A stretch of 64,000 nucleotides of DNA from assembly GCF_002794255.1 (NCBI RefSeq), contig NZ_PGGW01000060.1, positions 248,001-312,000 of the forward strand. The letters run 5' to 3'. Source of the stretch: Streptomyces carminius. GTDB lineage: Bacteria; Actinomycetota; Actinomycetes; Streptomycetales; Streptomycetaceae. A program made the translations under genes and the position numbers. The notes below the pieces were generated by a model that worked only from the letters and a program-made list of their open reading frames with translations, had not been told where the DNA came from and searched no databases. Below, one piece after another: positions 32,453 through 41,085 of the stretch (positions are counted from its first letter, which is position 1; the number at the start of each line of letters is the position of its first letter).

Positions 32453-34246
32453 TCACAGACCGGCCTCGTCCAGCATCCGCATCAGCTTCCGCTTGCGCCG
32501 CTGCCCGGCGCGGAGTCCGGCGAACTGCCCGGCGAACTCCTCCTCCGTGCCCAGCGCCCGGTGGCAGGCGCGGGCCGACAGCAGCAGCTCCGTCATCCGC
32601 CCGTACACCGCGTCGCCGGTCCGCCCCACCAGCGGGGCGAGGGCGCGGCGGTAGACGGCGAGGGCGTCGGCGGGGCGGCGGTCGCGGACGGCGTCGGCGG
32701 CGCGTACCCACTGGTCCGCGCTCGCCCCGCAGCCGGGGGCGGCGGCGAGGGCGGCGTCGGCGTCCCCGTCGTCCAGCAGGGCGTCGACCAGGGCGGGGGT
32801 GCCCGCCAGCAGGGCGCGGGCGGCGTCCCGTTCCTCCTGCCCCCAGCGCCCGGCCTCGCGGGCGGCGTCCCGCAGCCGGCGGTAGGCGCCGGGGCTGCGC
32901 CAGGAGCGGAGGTGTTCGCGCAGGACACGGAGTACGTCCGCGTGGCGGCCCGCGTCCCGGTGGCGGCGGACCAGGTACTCCACCAGGGGAGGCGAGGCGG
33001 GGTACGGCTCCCCGGTCTGCTCACCGGCCCTGTCCACGGCCCCGTTCACGACCCCGTCGGCACCGTCCACGGCGCGTTCGGCCAGTCCGCGTTCGGCCCA
33101 GGCCAAGGCGTCGTCGTGGCGTCCGGCCGCGTCCAGCTCCTCGGCTACCAGCAGGTGTGTGTGGCCGTCGGGGGCCAGGTCGGCGGCGAGTTCCCCGATC
33201 AGCGCGTCCACGCTGCCCTCGGCCCGCAGGAGCTGTTCCAGCAGGTCCTTCTCCGCCCAGCCGGAGGGGTTGCCGCGCCGGGCGGTGCGGGCCCGGCGGA
33301 CCAGGGCGGTCCAGCCGTCCGGGCCGAGGACGTCGCGGTAGTCGGCGGGGTCGAGGTACGGCAGGTGGCCGGTGTCGCCGAGCCGGTGGGTGACGAGCCA
33401 GTCGGCGAGGTCATCGGGGTCGGGGCGGGCGGCGCGGCAGGCCGCCAGATGGGCCTCGGCCAGGGCGTCGGCGACCCCGGTGAGCTCCCCGTCGGAGTCG
33501 TCGACCCGTTCGGCGGCCTCGCCGAGCACCGTGATCGCCTCCCGGGCCAGGGTGGCGGCCTCCCCGGCGAGAGGGGTGTCGGCCAGGGCGCACAGGGCGC
33601 GGGCTGCCTCGGCGGCCCGGGCGGCGTATCCGGCGGCGTCGCGCCGGTCCACGAACCCGTACTGCTCGAAGGGGCGGGTGTCCAGCAGTCGCAGGACGTG
33701 CGTGCGGACGGCGGCCGGGTCGGTGCGGCCCGGTCCGGGTCCGCGGTCCTCCCGGGTGGCCCCCTCCAGAGCGGCCCGCAGCTCCAGACGGCGCTCGAAC
33801 TCCGGGTCGGCGGCGAGCTGTTCGCGGACCAGGTCCAGCAGCCGGGCACGGTCGAGGGAGTCCAGCCAGGTCTCCAGTGCGCGGGCCCGGTCCGCGGTGC
33901 GGGCGCGCAGTGCGGCGAGGTCCTCGCCGCACTCCAGGAGCAGCAGGCCGACGGCCACGCAGTGCTTGCAGAAGAAGCCGTCCTGGCCGTGGGGGCAGTC
34001 GCAGCGGCCGTCGAGGCCGGAGCGGGCCGGGCGCAGGGTGACCCGGTAGGGGGTGGTGCCGTGGACCGTGGCGGTGACCGTGCGGCGGTGGACGGCGAGG
34101 CCGTCCACGGCGTCGAGGTAGCCCCGGCCGCGTTCGAAGGAGCGGGGACCTGCGAGTTCGTACAGGTCCTCCGCGGTGAAGCCGGGGGCGGCGGAGGTAC
34201 GGGTGGCTCGGTCGGCGTCGGGTGCGGGTGCGGGGCGGCGTGCCAT
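32453..34246 (-). CDS. SWIM zinc-finger protein
   Basis: 597 residues. The SWIM finger is C82-x-C84 ... C93-x-H95 (CDCPHGQDGFFCKHC). The remaining 480 residues are alpha-helical and TPR-like, rich in Arg/Ala/Leu. SWIM fingers bind DNA or protein, often beside helicases, but none is adjacent. ATG 34246 has no good ribosome site; upstream residues in frame are low-complexity. Confidence 0.85.
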   Translation of the reverse strand: MARRPAPAPDADRATRTSAAPGFTAEDLYELAGPRSFERGRGYLDAVDGLAVHRRTVTATVHGTTPYRVTLRPARSGLDGRCDCPHGQDGFFCKHCVAVGLLLLECGEDLAALRARTADRARALETWLDSLDRARLLDLVREQLAADPEFERRLELRAALEGATREDRGPGPGRTDPAAVRTHVLRLLDTRPFEQYGFVDRRDAAGYAARAAEAARALCALADTPLAGEAATLAREAITVLGEAAERVDDSDGELTGVADALAEAHLAACRAARPDPDDLADWLVTHRLGDTGHLPYLDPADYRDVLGPDGWTALVRRARTARRGNPSGWAEKDLLEQLLRAEGSVDALIGELAADLAPDGHTHLLVAEELDAAGRHDDALAWAERGLAERAVDGADGVVNGAVDRAGEQTGEPYPASPPLVEYLVRRHRDAGRHADVLRVLREHLRSWRSPGAYRRLRDAAREAGRWGQEERDAARALLAGTPALVDALLDDGDADAALAAAPGCGASADQWVRAADAVRDRRPADALAVYRRALAPLVGRTGDAVYGRMTELLLSARACHRALGTEEEFAGQFAGLRAGQRRKRKLMRMLDEAGL

Positions 34247-34673
34247 CGTTCTGCGCGGTCTCCTGTGCGGCGGTCTCGTCGTCCTGTCGGGTCTCCCCGG
34301 CACCGCGGCGCGGCGCGCCCGGGATCCGGTCCGGGCCGGTACAGCGTTCCACGGGGTGTGGCCGCGGGGCACGCGCGGGCGGTACGGGGCCGCCGGGCCG
34401 GGCCCGGGTCGGGGCGCCGGGCGGCCGTACGGGCGGGGATCTCGCCCGACCGGGGGATTCACGCTTGCGGGCCGTTCCCCGGCCGTATGGGTCCCTCACC
34501 TGCGGGTTTCCCCGATCATCACCTTCTGTGACGAATTGCGTACAGGTATGTCCCGATTTAACGTGAATCGTGCACGGCAGTGATCGGTCCGCCACGGATC
34601 GTGACCTCTTCATGCGCCTTTTCCCGGGCCCGGCCCGCCGCCGGGCCGCACCCTCCCAGGAGGTTTCTCCACG
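34247..34673. other. Intergenic region between SWIM and SH3b genes
   Basis: 427 bp between divergent genes. The SWIM-proximal half is GC-rich and uninformative; the right half holds the SH3b promoter at 34536-34564. Confidence 0.5.
34536..34564 (+). promoter_or_regulatory. SH3b gene promoter
   Basis: TTGCGT (34536-34541), 17 bp, TAACGT (34559-34564), a good housekeeping-type -35/-10. Predicted start near 34571, leader about 100 nt. Confidence 0.7.
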
Positions 34674-35108
34674 ATGATCAAGTCCAAGCTCAGCAAGCTC
34701 ACCCTCTGCGCCGTCGGTGGCGCCGTCGCACTCGCCACCGCCGCGGGCCCGGCTCTCGCCGAGCCGACCCCGGCCGAGGAGCTCAGCCGGCCGAGCGTCG
34801 AGGCCCCCATGCAGATGGCGGAGGAGGCTGCTCCCAGCACCCTCACGGCCGCCAGCTCGTACAAGGGCCGCGTCATCGCCCGGAGCGGCCTGAACGTCCG
34901 CAGCAAGCCGAACACCCACAGCAAGGTCATCGGTTCGCTGCCGTACGGCAAGGTCATCCACATCGACTGCAAGGTCAACAGCCAGAACATCGACGGCAAC
35001 CCGCGGTGGTACAAGCTGGACCGCAAGCACCACCACCACGACGGCTGGGTCTCGGCCCGCTACGTGGTGAACATCGGTGCGGCCCCGCACTACTGCCACC
35101 ACCGCTGA
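34674..35108 (+). CDS. Secreted SH3b-domain protein
   Basis: 144 residues. Signal peptide to about residue 29 (AVALATAAGPALA), a short linker, then a bacterial SH3 domain (about 65-135: SGLNVRSKPNTHSKVIGSLPYGK). A histidine cluster KHHHHDGW and C-terminal PHYCHHR suggest metal binding. Presumably cell-wall associated. AGGAGG ribosome site. Confidence 0.9.
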   Translation: MIKSKLSKLTLCAVGGAVALATAAGPALAEPTPAEELSRPSVEAPMQMAEEAAPSTLTAASSYKGRVIARSGLNVRSKPNTHSKVIGSLPYGKVIHIDCKVNSQNIDGNPRWYKLDRKHHHHDGWVSARYVVNIGAAPHYCHHR

Positions 35109-35125
35109 CGCCTCCCCGGCGTTGA

Positions 35126-35168
35126 ACGCCCCGCCCCCGGTGCCGCCACGGCGCCGGGGGCGGGGCGT
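35126..35168. terminator. Terminator after the SH3b gene
   Basis: 20-nt arms at 35126-35145 and 35149-35168 with one G-U pair and a 3-nt loop (CCA), 18 bp after the stop. Confidence 0.85.
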
Positions 35169-35344
35169 CCGGCGTCCGGCGCCGCCCGCTCCCCGCCGTC
35201 CGGGCGACGGGGAACGGACGGCACTGGTTACCCGCGGGTCAACAAAGGGCTTCCAGGGGATTGACGGGCTTGCTGACGAGTAGTCTCATAAGAGGCGATG
35301 CCGGTGTGACCGTCAGTAACTCCTGTCTGTGAGGTGGCCGTGCC

Positions 35345-36316
35345 ATGACGACCGCGACCGACGCCGAAGGCACCGGAAGGACCGGAAGGGCCGGAAGGCC
35401 CGGGTCCGGGGAGCTCCGGGACGCCCTCGGCCCGCTCAAGGACCGCGAGAGGACGGCCGAGCGCCTGCTCGCCGCGTCCGCCCGGCACTCCTTCGACCCC
35501 GACGAGGAGCTGGACTGGGACGCGCCCTTCGAGGAGGGCAGGTGGTTCTGGCCGCCGGAGCTGGTCTCGTTGTACGACACCCCGCTGTGGCGGCGGATGT
35601 CCGAGGAGCAGCGCATGGACCTGGCCCGCCACGAGGCGGCCTCCCTCGCCTCGCTGGGCATCTGGTTCGAGGTCATCCTGATGCAGCTGCTGGTGCGGCA
35701 CATCTACGACAAGCCGCTGACCAGCTCGCACGTGCGCTACGCCCTCACCGAGATCGAGGACGAGTGCCGCCACTCCAAGATGTTCGCCCGCTTCATCCAG
35801 AAGGCGGGCGTCCGGGCGTACCCGGTCAGGCCGCTCCACCACAACCTGGGACGGCTGCTCAAGACCGTTTCCACCACTCCGGGTTCGTTCACCGCGACGC
35901 TGCTGGGCGAGGAGATCCTCGACTGGATGCAGCGGCTGACCTTCCCCGACGAGCGGATCCAGCCGCTGGTGCGCGGGGTGACCCGCATCCACGTCGTCGA
36001 GGAGGCGCGGCACGTGCGCTACGCCCGGGAGGAACTGCGCCGCCAGATGGTGGACTGCCCGCGCTGGGAGGCGGAGCTGACCCGGATCAGCTCCGGCGAG
36101 GCGGCCCGGGTGATGTCGGTCTCCTTCGTCAACCCGCGGGTCTACACGGACGTCGGGCTCGACCGGCGCGAGGCCCTCGCCCAGGTGCGGGCCAGCGGGC
36201 ACCGCCGCGAGGTGATGCAGGCGGGCGCGAAGCGGCTGACGGACTTCCTGGACGAGATCGGCGTGCTGCGCGGGGTCGGCCGGCGGCTGTGGAAGAGTTC
36301 GGGGCTGCTGGCGTAG
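35345..36316 (+). CDS. AurF-like diiron oxygenase
   Basis: 323 residues. Ferritin-like helical bundle with candidate iron ligands in LARHEAASL, TEIEDECRHSKM and VVEEARHVRY, the E...ExxH...ExxxH pattern of the AurF/CmlI-type (PF11583) family. Such proteins catalyse N-oxygenation or related oxidations, but this one has no biosynthetic neighbours, so a physiological substrate is unknown. Followed at 75 bp by a TetR gene that may control it. Confidence 0.88.
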   Translation: MTTATDAEGTGRTGRAGRPGSGELRDALGPLKDRERTAERLLAASARHSFDPDEELDWDAPFEEGRWFWPPELVSLYDTPLWRRMSEEQRMDLARHEAASLASLGIWFEVILMQLLVRHIYDKPLTSSHVRYALTEIEDECRHSKMFARFIQKAGVRAYPVRPLHHNLGRLLKTVSTTPGSFTATLLGEEILDWMQRLTFPDERIQPLVRGVTRIHVVEEARHVRYAREELRRQMVDCPRWEAELTRISSGEAARVMSVSFVNPRVYTDVGLDRREALAQVRASGHRREVMQAGAKRLTDFLDEIGVLRGVGRRLWKSSGLLA

Positions 36317-36391
36317 CGGGCCCGGTGGCGTGACGGGCGCCGCCGCGTGCGGGCCCCGCCGCGCGCGGGGCGGCGGCGGTACGCTGCCCGT

Positions 36392-37105
36392 ATGACCGCC
36401 CCGGCATACCGCAGGCTCAGCGTGGAGGAACGGCGCGGGCAGCTCATCGACACCGCGCTCGCCCTCTTCGCGCACCGCCCGCCCGAGGAGGTCTCCCTGG
36501 ACGAGGTGGCCGCCGCCGCGGGCGTCTCCCGGCCGCTGGTCTACCGCTACTTCCCCGGCGGCAAGCCGCAGCTCTACGAGGAGGCGCTGGGCAGCGCGGC
36601 CGACGAACTGCGGGAGTGCTTCGCCGAGCCGCAGTCCGGCCCGCTCACCCACCGGTTGTCGCGGGCGCTGGACCGCTACCTGGCCTTCGTCGACGGGCAC
36701 GACGCGGGGTTCGCCGCGCTGCTGAGGGGCGGCAGCGCCGCCGAGACCGCCCGGACGGACGCGATCGTGGACGGGGTGCGGCGGGCCGCGGCCGAGCAGA
36801 TCCTGCTGCACATGCGGGTGCCCGAACCGGGCCCGCGGCTGCGGATGATGGTGCGCACCTGGCTGGCCGGGGTGGAGGCCGCCTCGCTGATCTGGCTGGA
36901 CGAGGGCAAGCAGCCGCCGCTGGACGAGCTGCGCGACTGGCTGGTGGACCACTTCGTCGCCCTGCTGGCCGCCACCGCCGCCCACGACCCGCAGACGGCC
37001 GGGATCACCCGCGCCGCGCTGGCGGCGGAACGGTCCGACGGTGCGGTGGGGCGGCTGGCGCGGCGCGTCGTGCCGGTGGTCGAGGACTCCCTGCACCTGC
37101 TGTGA
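36392..37105 (+). CDS. TetR-family regulator
   Basis: 237 residues. N-terminal HTH: DEVAAAAGVSRPLVYRYFPGGK near 35-56. Variable C-terminal ligand domain (about 70-215). ATG 36392 has no ribosome site, but TACGCT at 36380-36385 ends 6 nt before it, the geometry of a leaderless promoter. Likely represses the adjacent oxygenase. Confidence 0.9.
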   Translation: MTAPAYRRLSVEERRGQLIDTALALFAHRPPEEVSLDEVAAAAGVSRPLVYRYFPGGKPQLYEEALGSAADELRECFAEPQSGPLTHRLSRALDRYLAFVDGHDAGFAALLRGGSAAETARTDAIVDGVRRAAAEQILLHMRVPEPGPRLRMMVRTWLAGVEAASLIWLDEGKQPPLDELRDWLVDHFVALLAATAAHDPQTAGITRAALAAERSDGAVGRLARRVVPVVEDSLHLL

Positions 37106-37115
37106 GACTGGGGCG

Positions 37116-37436
37116 GTGAGAAGCGAGGAGACGCTGTTCGTCGGCGGGCCGATGGACGGGCGGACACTGCCGGTGCTGCTGGGCCCCACCGGACGGCCGC
37201 CCAGGCACTACGAGATCCCCGTGCCGGATCCGGCGGGCGGCGCCCCGGCCGTGTACGTCTACCGGCTGGAGGCGGTCACCGGGCGCGGGCCGCTGGCGGC
37301 GCTGCCGCGCGGCTGGCGGTACGTGTACGAGCCGGAGGGGCGGCCCCGGGGCGGGCCGAGATGGCCGTGGCGGAAGCCCGGCGGGCGGGACGGGGGACGG
37401 AGCGGGCCGGGCGGCAACCGACCGGGCGGCGGATGA
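37116..37436 (+). CDS. Conserved hypothetical protein
   Basis: 106 residues from GTG 37116. Begins VRSEETLFVGGPMDGRTLPVL, a pattern recurring in streptomycete small proteins, with HYEIPVPD and VYVYRLE strands and a disordered Arg/Gly/Pro tail. No function recognised. 10 bp after the TetR gene, so co-transcribed. Confidence 0.7.
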   Translation: MRSEETLFVGGPMDGRTLPVLLGPTGRPPRHYEIPVPDPAGGAPAVYVYRLEAVTGRGPLAALPRGWRYVYEPEGRPRGGPRWPWRKPGGRDGGRSGPGGNRPGGG

Positions 37437-37575
37437 CCGGGCACACTTCCGGCACCCGGCACCGGCATCCGGCACCCGGCCGGCAGGCGGCGGATGACGC
37501 GCTTTTTGCGAAGAGTTCCGGCAGGAACGGCACATTCGGCGCCGGAACCGTGCCGTTGGGCCTACCCTGCGGCCC

Positions 37576-38442
37576 GTGAGCACAGGGATGCCGCGCCCCC
37601 ACACCGGCGCACCCCGGCAGCTCGGCCCCTACCGGCTGTACGGGGTGCTGGGCCGGGGCGAACTGGGCCCGGTCTACCTCGGCCGGGGCGGCGCACGGCG
37701 CGGCGGGCGCGGGCGGACCGCCGCCGTACGGGCGCTCTCCCCCGTCCTGCTGCGCGACCGGCAGGTCCGGGCCCGGCTGCGGAACGTCCTGGGGACCGTC
37801 CGGTCCCGGGTGACCGGCCCGTACGTGGCGCCGCCGCTGGACTGCGAGCTGGACGGCGAACAGCCGTGGGTGGCGACCGAGTTCGTGCCCGGGTCGGCCC
37901 TGGGCCGGCTGCTCGACCTGCACGGCCCGCCGCCGGAGGCGGTCGTACGGGCGCTCGGCGCGGCCCTGGCGCACGGGCTGGCCGGGCTGCACGCCGCCGG
38001 GGTCGTCCACGGCGCGCTGCGGCCGGGGGCGGTGCTGGTCGCCGCGGACCGGCCCCGACTGGTGGACTGCGCGCTCCTGCTGGACTCCGCCGCCACCGAC
38101 GACGGGGACGCGCCGCGGCCCGCCGACGACGTCTTTGGCCTCGGCGCGCTCCTCACCCGGGTCGCGGGCGGGCCGCAGGCGCTCACGGGGGCGCGGCCGG
38201 AGGCCGGGTGGACGGCCGTGGCGGCGGGCATTCCCGAGGGGCTGCTGCCGGTGCTGCTCGCCTGTCTGCACCGGCGGCCCGAGGCACGTCCGCCGGCGAG
38301 CGAGCTGACGTCCTGGCTGGACCCGCGGGGCACCGCCCGGCGCCCGGCGGAGGAGTGGCTGCCGCAGACCTGGCTGCACACGGTCGACTCCTGCGCGGAG
38401 CACGCCCGCGAACTGGGCGGGCGGCGGCTGTTCAGGCGCTGA
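37576..38442 (+). CDS. Protein pseudokinase
   Basis: 288 residues with the eukaryotic-like kinase outline (GPYRLYGVLGRGELGPVYLG at 16-35, hinge ATEFVPGSALG). Key residues are missing: the beta-3 lysine is replaced (AAVRAL), the HRD motif reads HGALRPG and DFG reads LVDCALL. It is therefore catalytically dead and probably a scaffold. GTG 37576 is preceded at 7 nt by TACCCT, a leaderless-promoter geometry. Confidence 0.85.
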   Translation: MSTGMPRPHTGAPRQLGPYRLYGVLGRGELGPVYLGRGGARRGGRGRTAAVRALSPVLLRDRQVRARLRNVLGTVRSRVTGPYVAPPLDCELDGEQPWVATEFVPGSALGRLLDLHGPPPEAVVRALGAALAHGLAGLHAAGVVHGALRPGAVLVAADRPRLVDCALLLDSAATDDGDAPRPADDVFGLGALLTRVAGGPQALTGARPEAGWTAVAAGIPEGLLPVLLACLHRRPEARPPASELTSWLDPRGTARRPAEEWLPQTWLHTVDSCAEHARELGGRRLFRR

Positions 38443-38508
38443 ACCGGCCCTTGCCGCCGGGGGCCGTACCTGTGGCAATGCTTTCGGGAGTTGTAAGCGA
38501 ACCTTAAA

Positions 38509-38562
38509 TGAGAGCGCTCTCAGTCAAAAGTCTTGACCTTTGCGGGACCCGTTCACCACAGT
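38509..38562 (+). promoter_or_regulatory. GH64 promoter with LacI-type operator
   Basis: Perfect palindrome TGAGAGCGCTCTCA (38509-38522), followed by TTGACC (38533-38538) and CACAGT (38557-38562), 18 bp apart. The palindrome differs from the CebR box at 24346 by one symmetric base and probably binds a LacI-family repressor of the glucanase gene. Confidence 0.75.
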
Positions 38563-38679
38563 GGCGGAATACCGGTCCAGTTCCCGCCCCACGCGGACGG
38601 CGACCGGCCACCGGGGCTGCCTTGTCGTGCCCCTGCCATGCCAGTTCACACCTACCACGTCCCTCAGGAGCTCCCCACC

Positions 38680-39954
38680 GTGGTATCCCGCAGAAGGTTT
38701 CTCGGCCTGTCCGCAGCGGCCGTCTCCGCCCCCGTCATCGGCTACGCCGCCACCTCCCGCGGCTTCGCGTCCGGCGGCGCGAGCCCCTCGGCCGCGGCGA
38801 CCCCGACCGTGCGGTTCGTCAACTCCACCGGTCAGTCCGACACGTTCGCCTACGTCCACGCCAACATGCCCGGCGGCGGACAGGGCTTCCTCAACCCCTC
38901 CACCGGACGGCTGGACCCGATCCCGAACCCGTCCGACACCATGCACGACCTGAGCGGCTTCATCGCCGAACGCCGGATCCCGTTCGGCCAGGAGATCCCG
39001 CTCAACGACCACCTCAGCGGCGGGCGGATCTACTTCTCGCTCGGCGAGAGCGTGTCCTTCTTCGCCAACCCCAACGCGGGTGGCGCGGCGGGCGCCGTGG
39101 TCCAGCCGTCCGCGGCCAACCCCGATGACGCCTCGTACAACATCTCGTGGGACTACTGCGAGTTCACCTACATCCCCGAGGGGATCTGGGGGAACATCAC
39201 CTGCGTGGACGGCGTCGGCCTGCCCATCGCCCTGACCCTTACCCCCGGCAGCGCCGCGGAGCAGCACGTCGGCGGCATCCCGGAGGGCGGCACCGCCGCC
39301 ATGGCCGAGCGGCTGAAGCAGGCCGGCGGCGACTGGGGCAAGTGCGCCCTGTACGACGGGGACCGGCTGGTGCGGGTCTCCAGCCCGGCCAAGCTCCCCG
39401 GCCTGGGCACCGAGGTGTTCGCCGGCCACTACGGCGAGTACGTCGACCAGGTGTGGCAGAAGTACCGCGCGGGCGGTGGCGAGGACCTGCGGATCGCCCT
39501 CGGCGACGTCTGGCCGGACACCACGGTCGTCGGCCGCACCCAGGGCGACAAGCTGGTCTTCGAGGGGATCACGGACGGCTCCCCGAACACCTTCGACAAG
39601 CCGGGCACCGGCCCCGCCCCCGCCGAGGCCGACATCTTCGGCTGCGACGGCACCCTGCACGGCATCAACGCCACCCAGCAGGGCCGGATCGCCGCGGTGC
39701 TGGGTGCCGCGTTCTGCCGGACCACCCTGCTGAGCAACCCCTCCCAGCCCGACGCGACCTCCGCGGACTTCTACACCAACGCCCCGGTGTACGAGTACGC
39801 GCGGCTGGTGCACGAGATGGCGGCCGACGGGCGCGCCTACGCCTTCCCGTACGACGACGTGACCCCCACCCGGGAGAGCGACAAGGCGGGCGCGGTGCAC
39901 ACCGGAGGGGGCGGCGACTGGTCGCTGACCGTGACGGTCAAGCGGCCCGCCTGA
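38680..39954 (+). CDS. GH64 beta-1,3-glucanase (secreted via Tat)
   Basis: 424 residues. Twin-arginine signal SRRRFLGLSAAAVSAP (residues 3-18 and on). The GH64 domain has catalytic-type Glu and Asp 16 residues apart (CEFTY ... CVDGVGLP), as in the laminaripentaose-producing enzyme. Hydrolyses beta-1,3-glucans such as laminarin or fungal wall glucan. Start GTG 38680 (VVSRRRF) has AGGAG 9 nt upstream; ATG 38638 is an alternative. No carbohydrate-binding module. Confidence 0.92.
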   Translation: MVSRRRFLGLSAAAVSAPVIGYAATSRGFASGGASPSAAATPTVRFVNSTGQSDTFAYVHANMPGGGQGFLNPSTGRLDPIPNPSDTMHDLSGFIAERRIPFGQEIPLNDHLSGGRIYFSLGESVSFFANPNAGGAAGAVVQPSAANPDDASYNISWDYCEFTYIPEGIWGNITCVDGVGLPIALTLTPGSAAEQHVGGIPEGGTAAMAERLKQAGGDWGKCALYDGDRLVRVSSPAKLPGLGTEVFAGHYGEYVDQVWQKYRAGGGEDLRIALGDVWPDTTVVGRTQGDKLVFEGITDGSPNTFDKPGTGPAPAEADIFGCDGTLHGINATQQGRIAAVLGAAFCRTTLLSNPSQPDATSADFYTNAPVYEYARLVHEMAADGRAYAFPYDDVTPTRESDKAGAVHTGGGGDWSLTVTVKRPA

Positions 39955-40092
39955 CCGCCGCGCGGACCGCCGGACCCGAGGCGCCCCCCGGACGGCGGTC
40001 CGCGACGAGCGGGCGGCGGCCCCGCGTGCCACGATCACCGAGTAGCCACGGACGGTGTGGTGTCGTGACTCGTGCGCTGCGGAGGTGATCCG

Positions 40093-40812
40093 GTGTCACA
40101 CCTGCGGGGCCGCCCGGCCCGAGCGGCGGCGGTCGCGGTCCTGACGGCCGCGGCCGCCGTCGTCCTGTCCCCGGCGACGGACGCGCGCGGCGAGTCCGTC
40201 GCCGATCTGCTGCTCCGGCTGCGGGAGGCGTACCGGCAGGCCGAGACCGCCGGCACGGCCCACCGCGCCGCCGTGCGGGAACTGGCCGGGCAGCGCGCCG
40301 AGACCGTCCGGCTCCAGCGCCGGCTGGCCGACACCCGGGTGGAACTGGACGCGGCGCGCGACACGGCCGGACTGGTCGCCCGCCGCCAGTACCAGGGCGC
40401 CGGTACGTTCCCGCCCGCGCTGCGGCTGCTGCTCGGCCGCGATCCGGCCGAGGTGCGGGCGGTGTTCGAGCACGGGCGGCTGCTGGAGCGGATGGCCGCG
40501 CGCCAGAGGACCGCGGCCGGACGGCTGGACTCCGCCGAGGGGGAGCTGGACCGGCGGGCGACCCTGGCCCGCCGCGCCCTGGACCGGGAGCGGATGCTCG
40601 CCGGCCGGGAGGAGCGGCGGCGGGACGCCGCCGAGCGGCGGCTGGCGGAGGTCCAGCGGCTGCTGGCCGGCCTCGGCGACGAGGAACTGGCCGCGCTGCG
40701 GCGGTCCCAGGAACAGGCGGAGCAGGCGCGGGCCGGGCAGGCGCGGGCCGGGCAGGCGCGGGCCGGGCAGGCGCAGGCGGAGCAGGCGCGGCCGTACCCG
40801 GGCGGCGGATGA
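40093..40812 (+). CDS. Secreted coiled-coil protein (NlpC/P60-associated N-terminal type, no hydrolase)
   Basis: 239 residues from GTG 40093 with a textbook GGAGGTGAT site. Signal peptide to about residue 35, then a long coiled coil (LLLRLREAYRQAETAG to the end) as in the N-terminal part of RipA/NlpC-type wall hydrolases, but the catalytic domain is absent. The C-terminus has three QARAG repeats. Possibly an accessory factor for cell-wall enzymes. Confidence 0.75.
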   Translation: MSHLRGRPARAAAVAVLTAAAAVVLSPATDARGESVADLLLRLREAYRQAETAGTAHRAAVRELAGQRAETVRLQRRLADTRVELDAARDTAGLVARRQYQGAGTFPPALRLLLGRDPAEVRAVFEHGRLLERMAARQRTAAGRLDSAEGELDRRATLARRALDRERMLAGREERRRDAAERRLAEVQRLLAGLGDEELAALRRSQEQAEQARAGQARAGQARAGQAQAEQARPYPGGG

Positions 40813-41014
40813 GGCCGGTGCGGCGGACGGCCCCGGACCGCCGCCGCAGGGCTGCCCGCCACCCGCCGCGCGGGAAAAACAGCCGGCCGCGGGTCGCGCG
40901 GGTACGACGGACGCCGCGACAGCCCCGAGGCCGCGCCCCTGACCCGCAGGAGCGGCGGCGACGCGCCGCGGCAACCGCGGAAGCGGGCACCGCCGTACCC
41001 GGGCGGCGGATGAG
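40791..41014. repeat. Direct repeat spanning a stop codon
   Basis: An exact 23-bp sequence at 40791-40813, which contains the coiled-coil gene's final Gly-Gly-stop codons, recurs at 40992-41014, exactly 201 bp later, with further similarity beyond. Intervening 40814-41085 has no credible gene. Suggests a local duplication of the gene's 3' end. Confidence 0.7.
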
Positions 41015-41085
41015 ACGGGTGCGGCCCGCCCGGACACGGCGAGTGGGCCGGGACCGGCGGGACCGGCGGTCCCGGCCCGCCAGGA

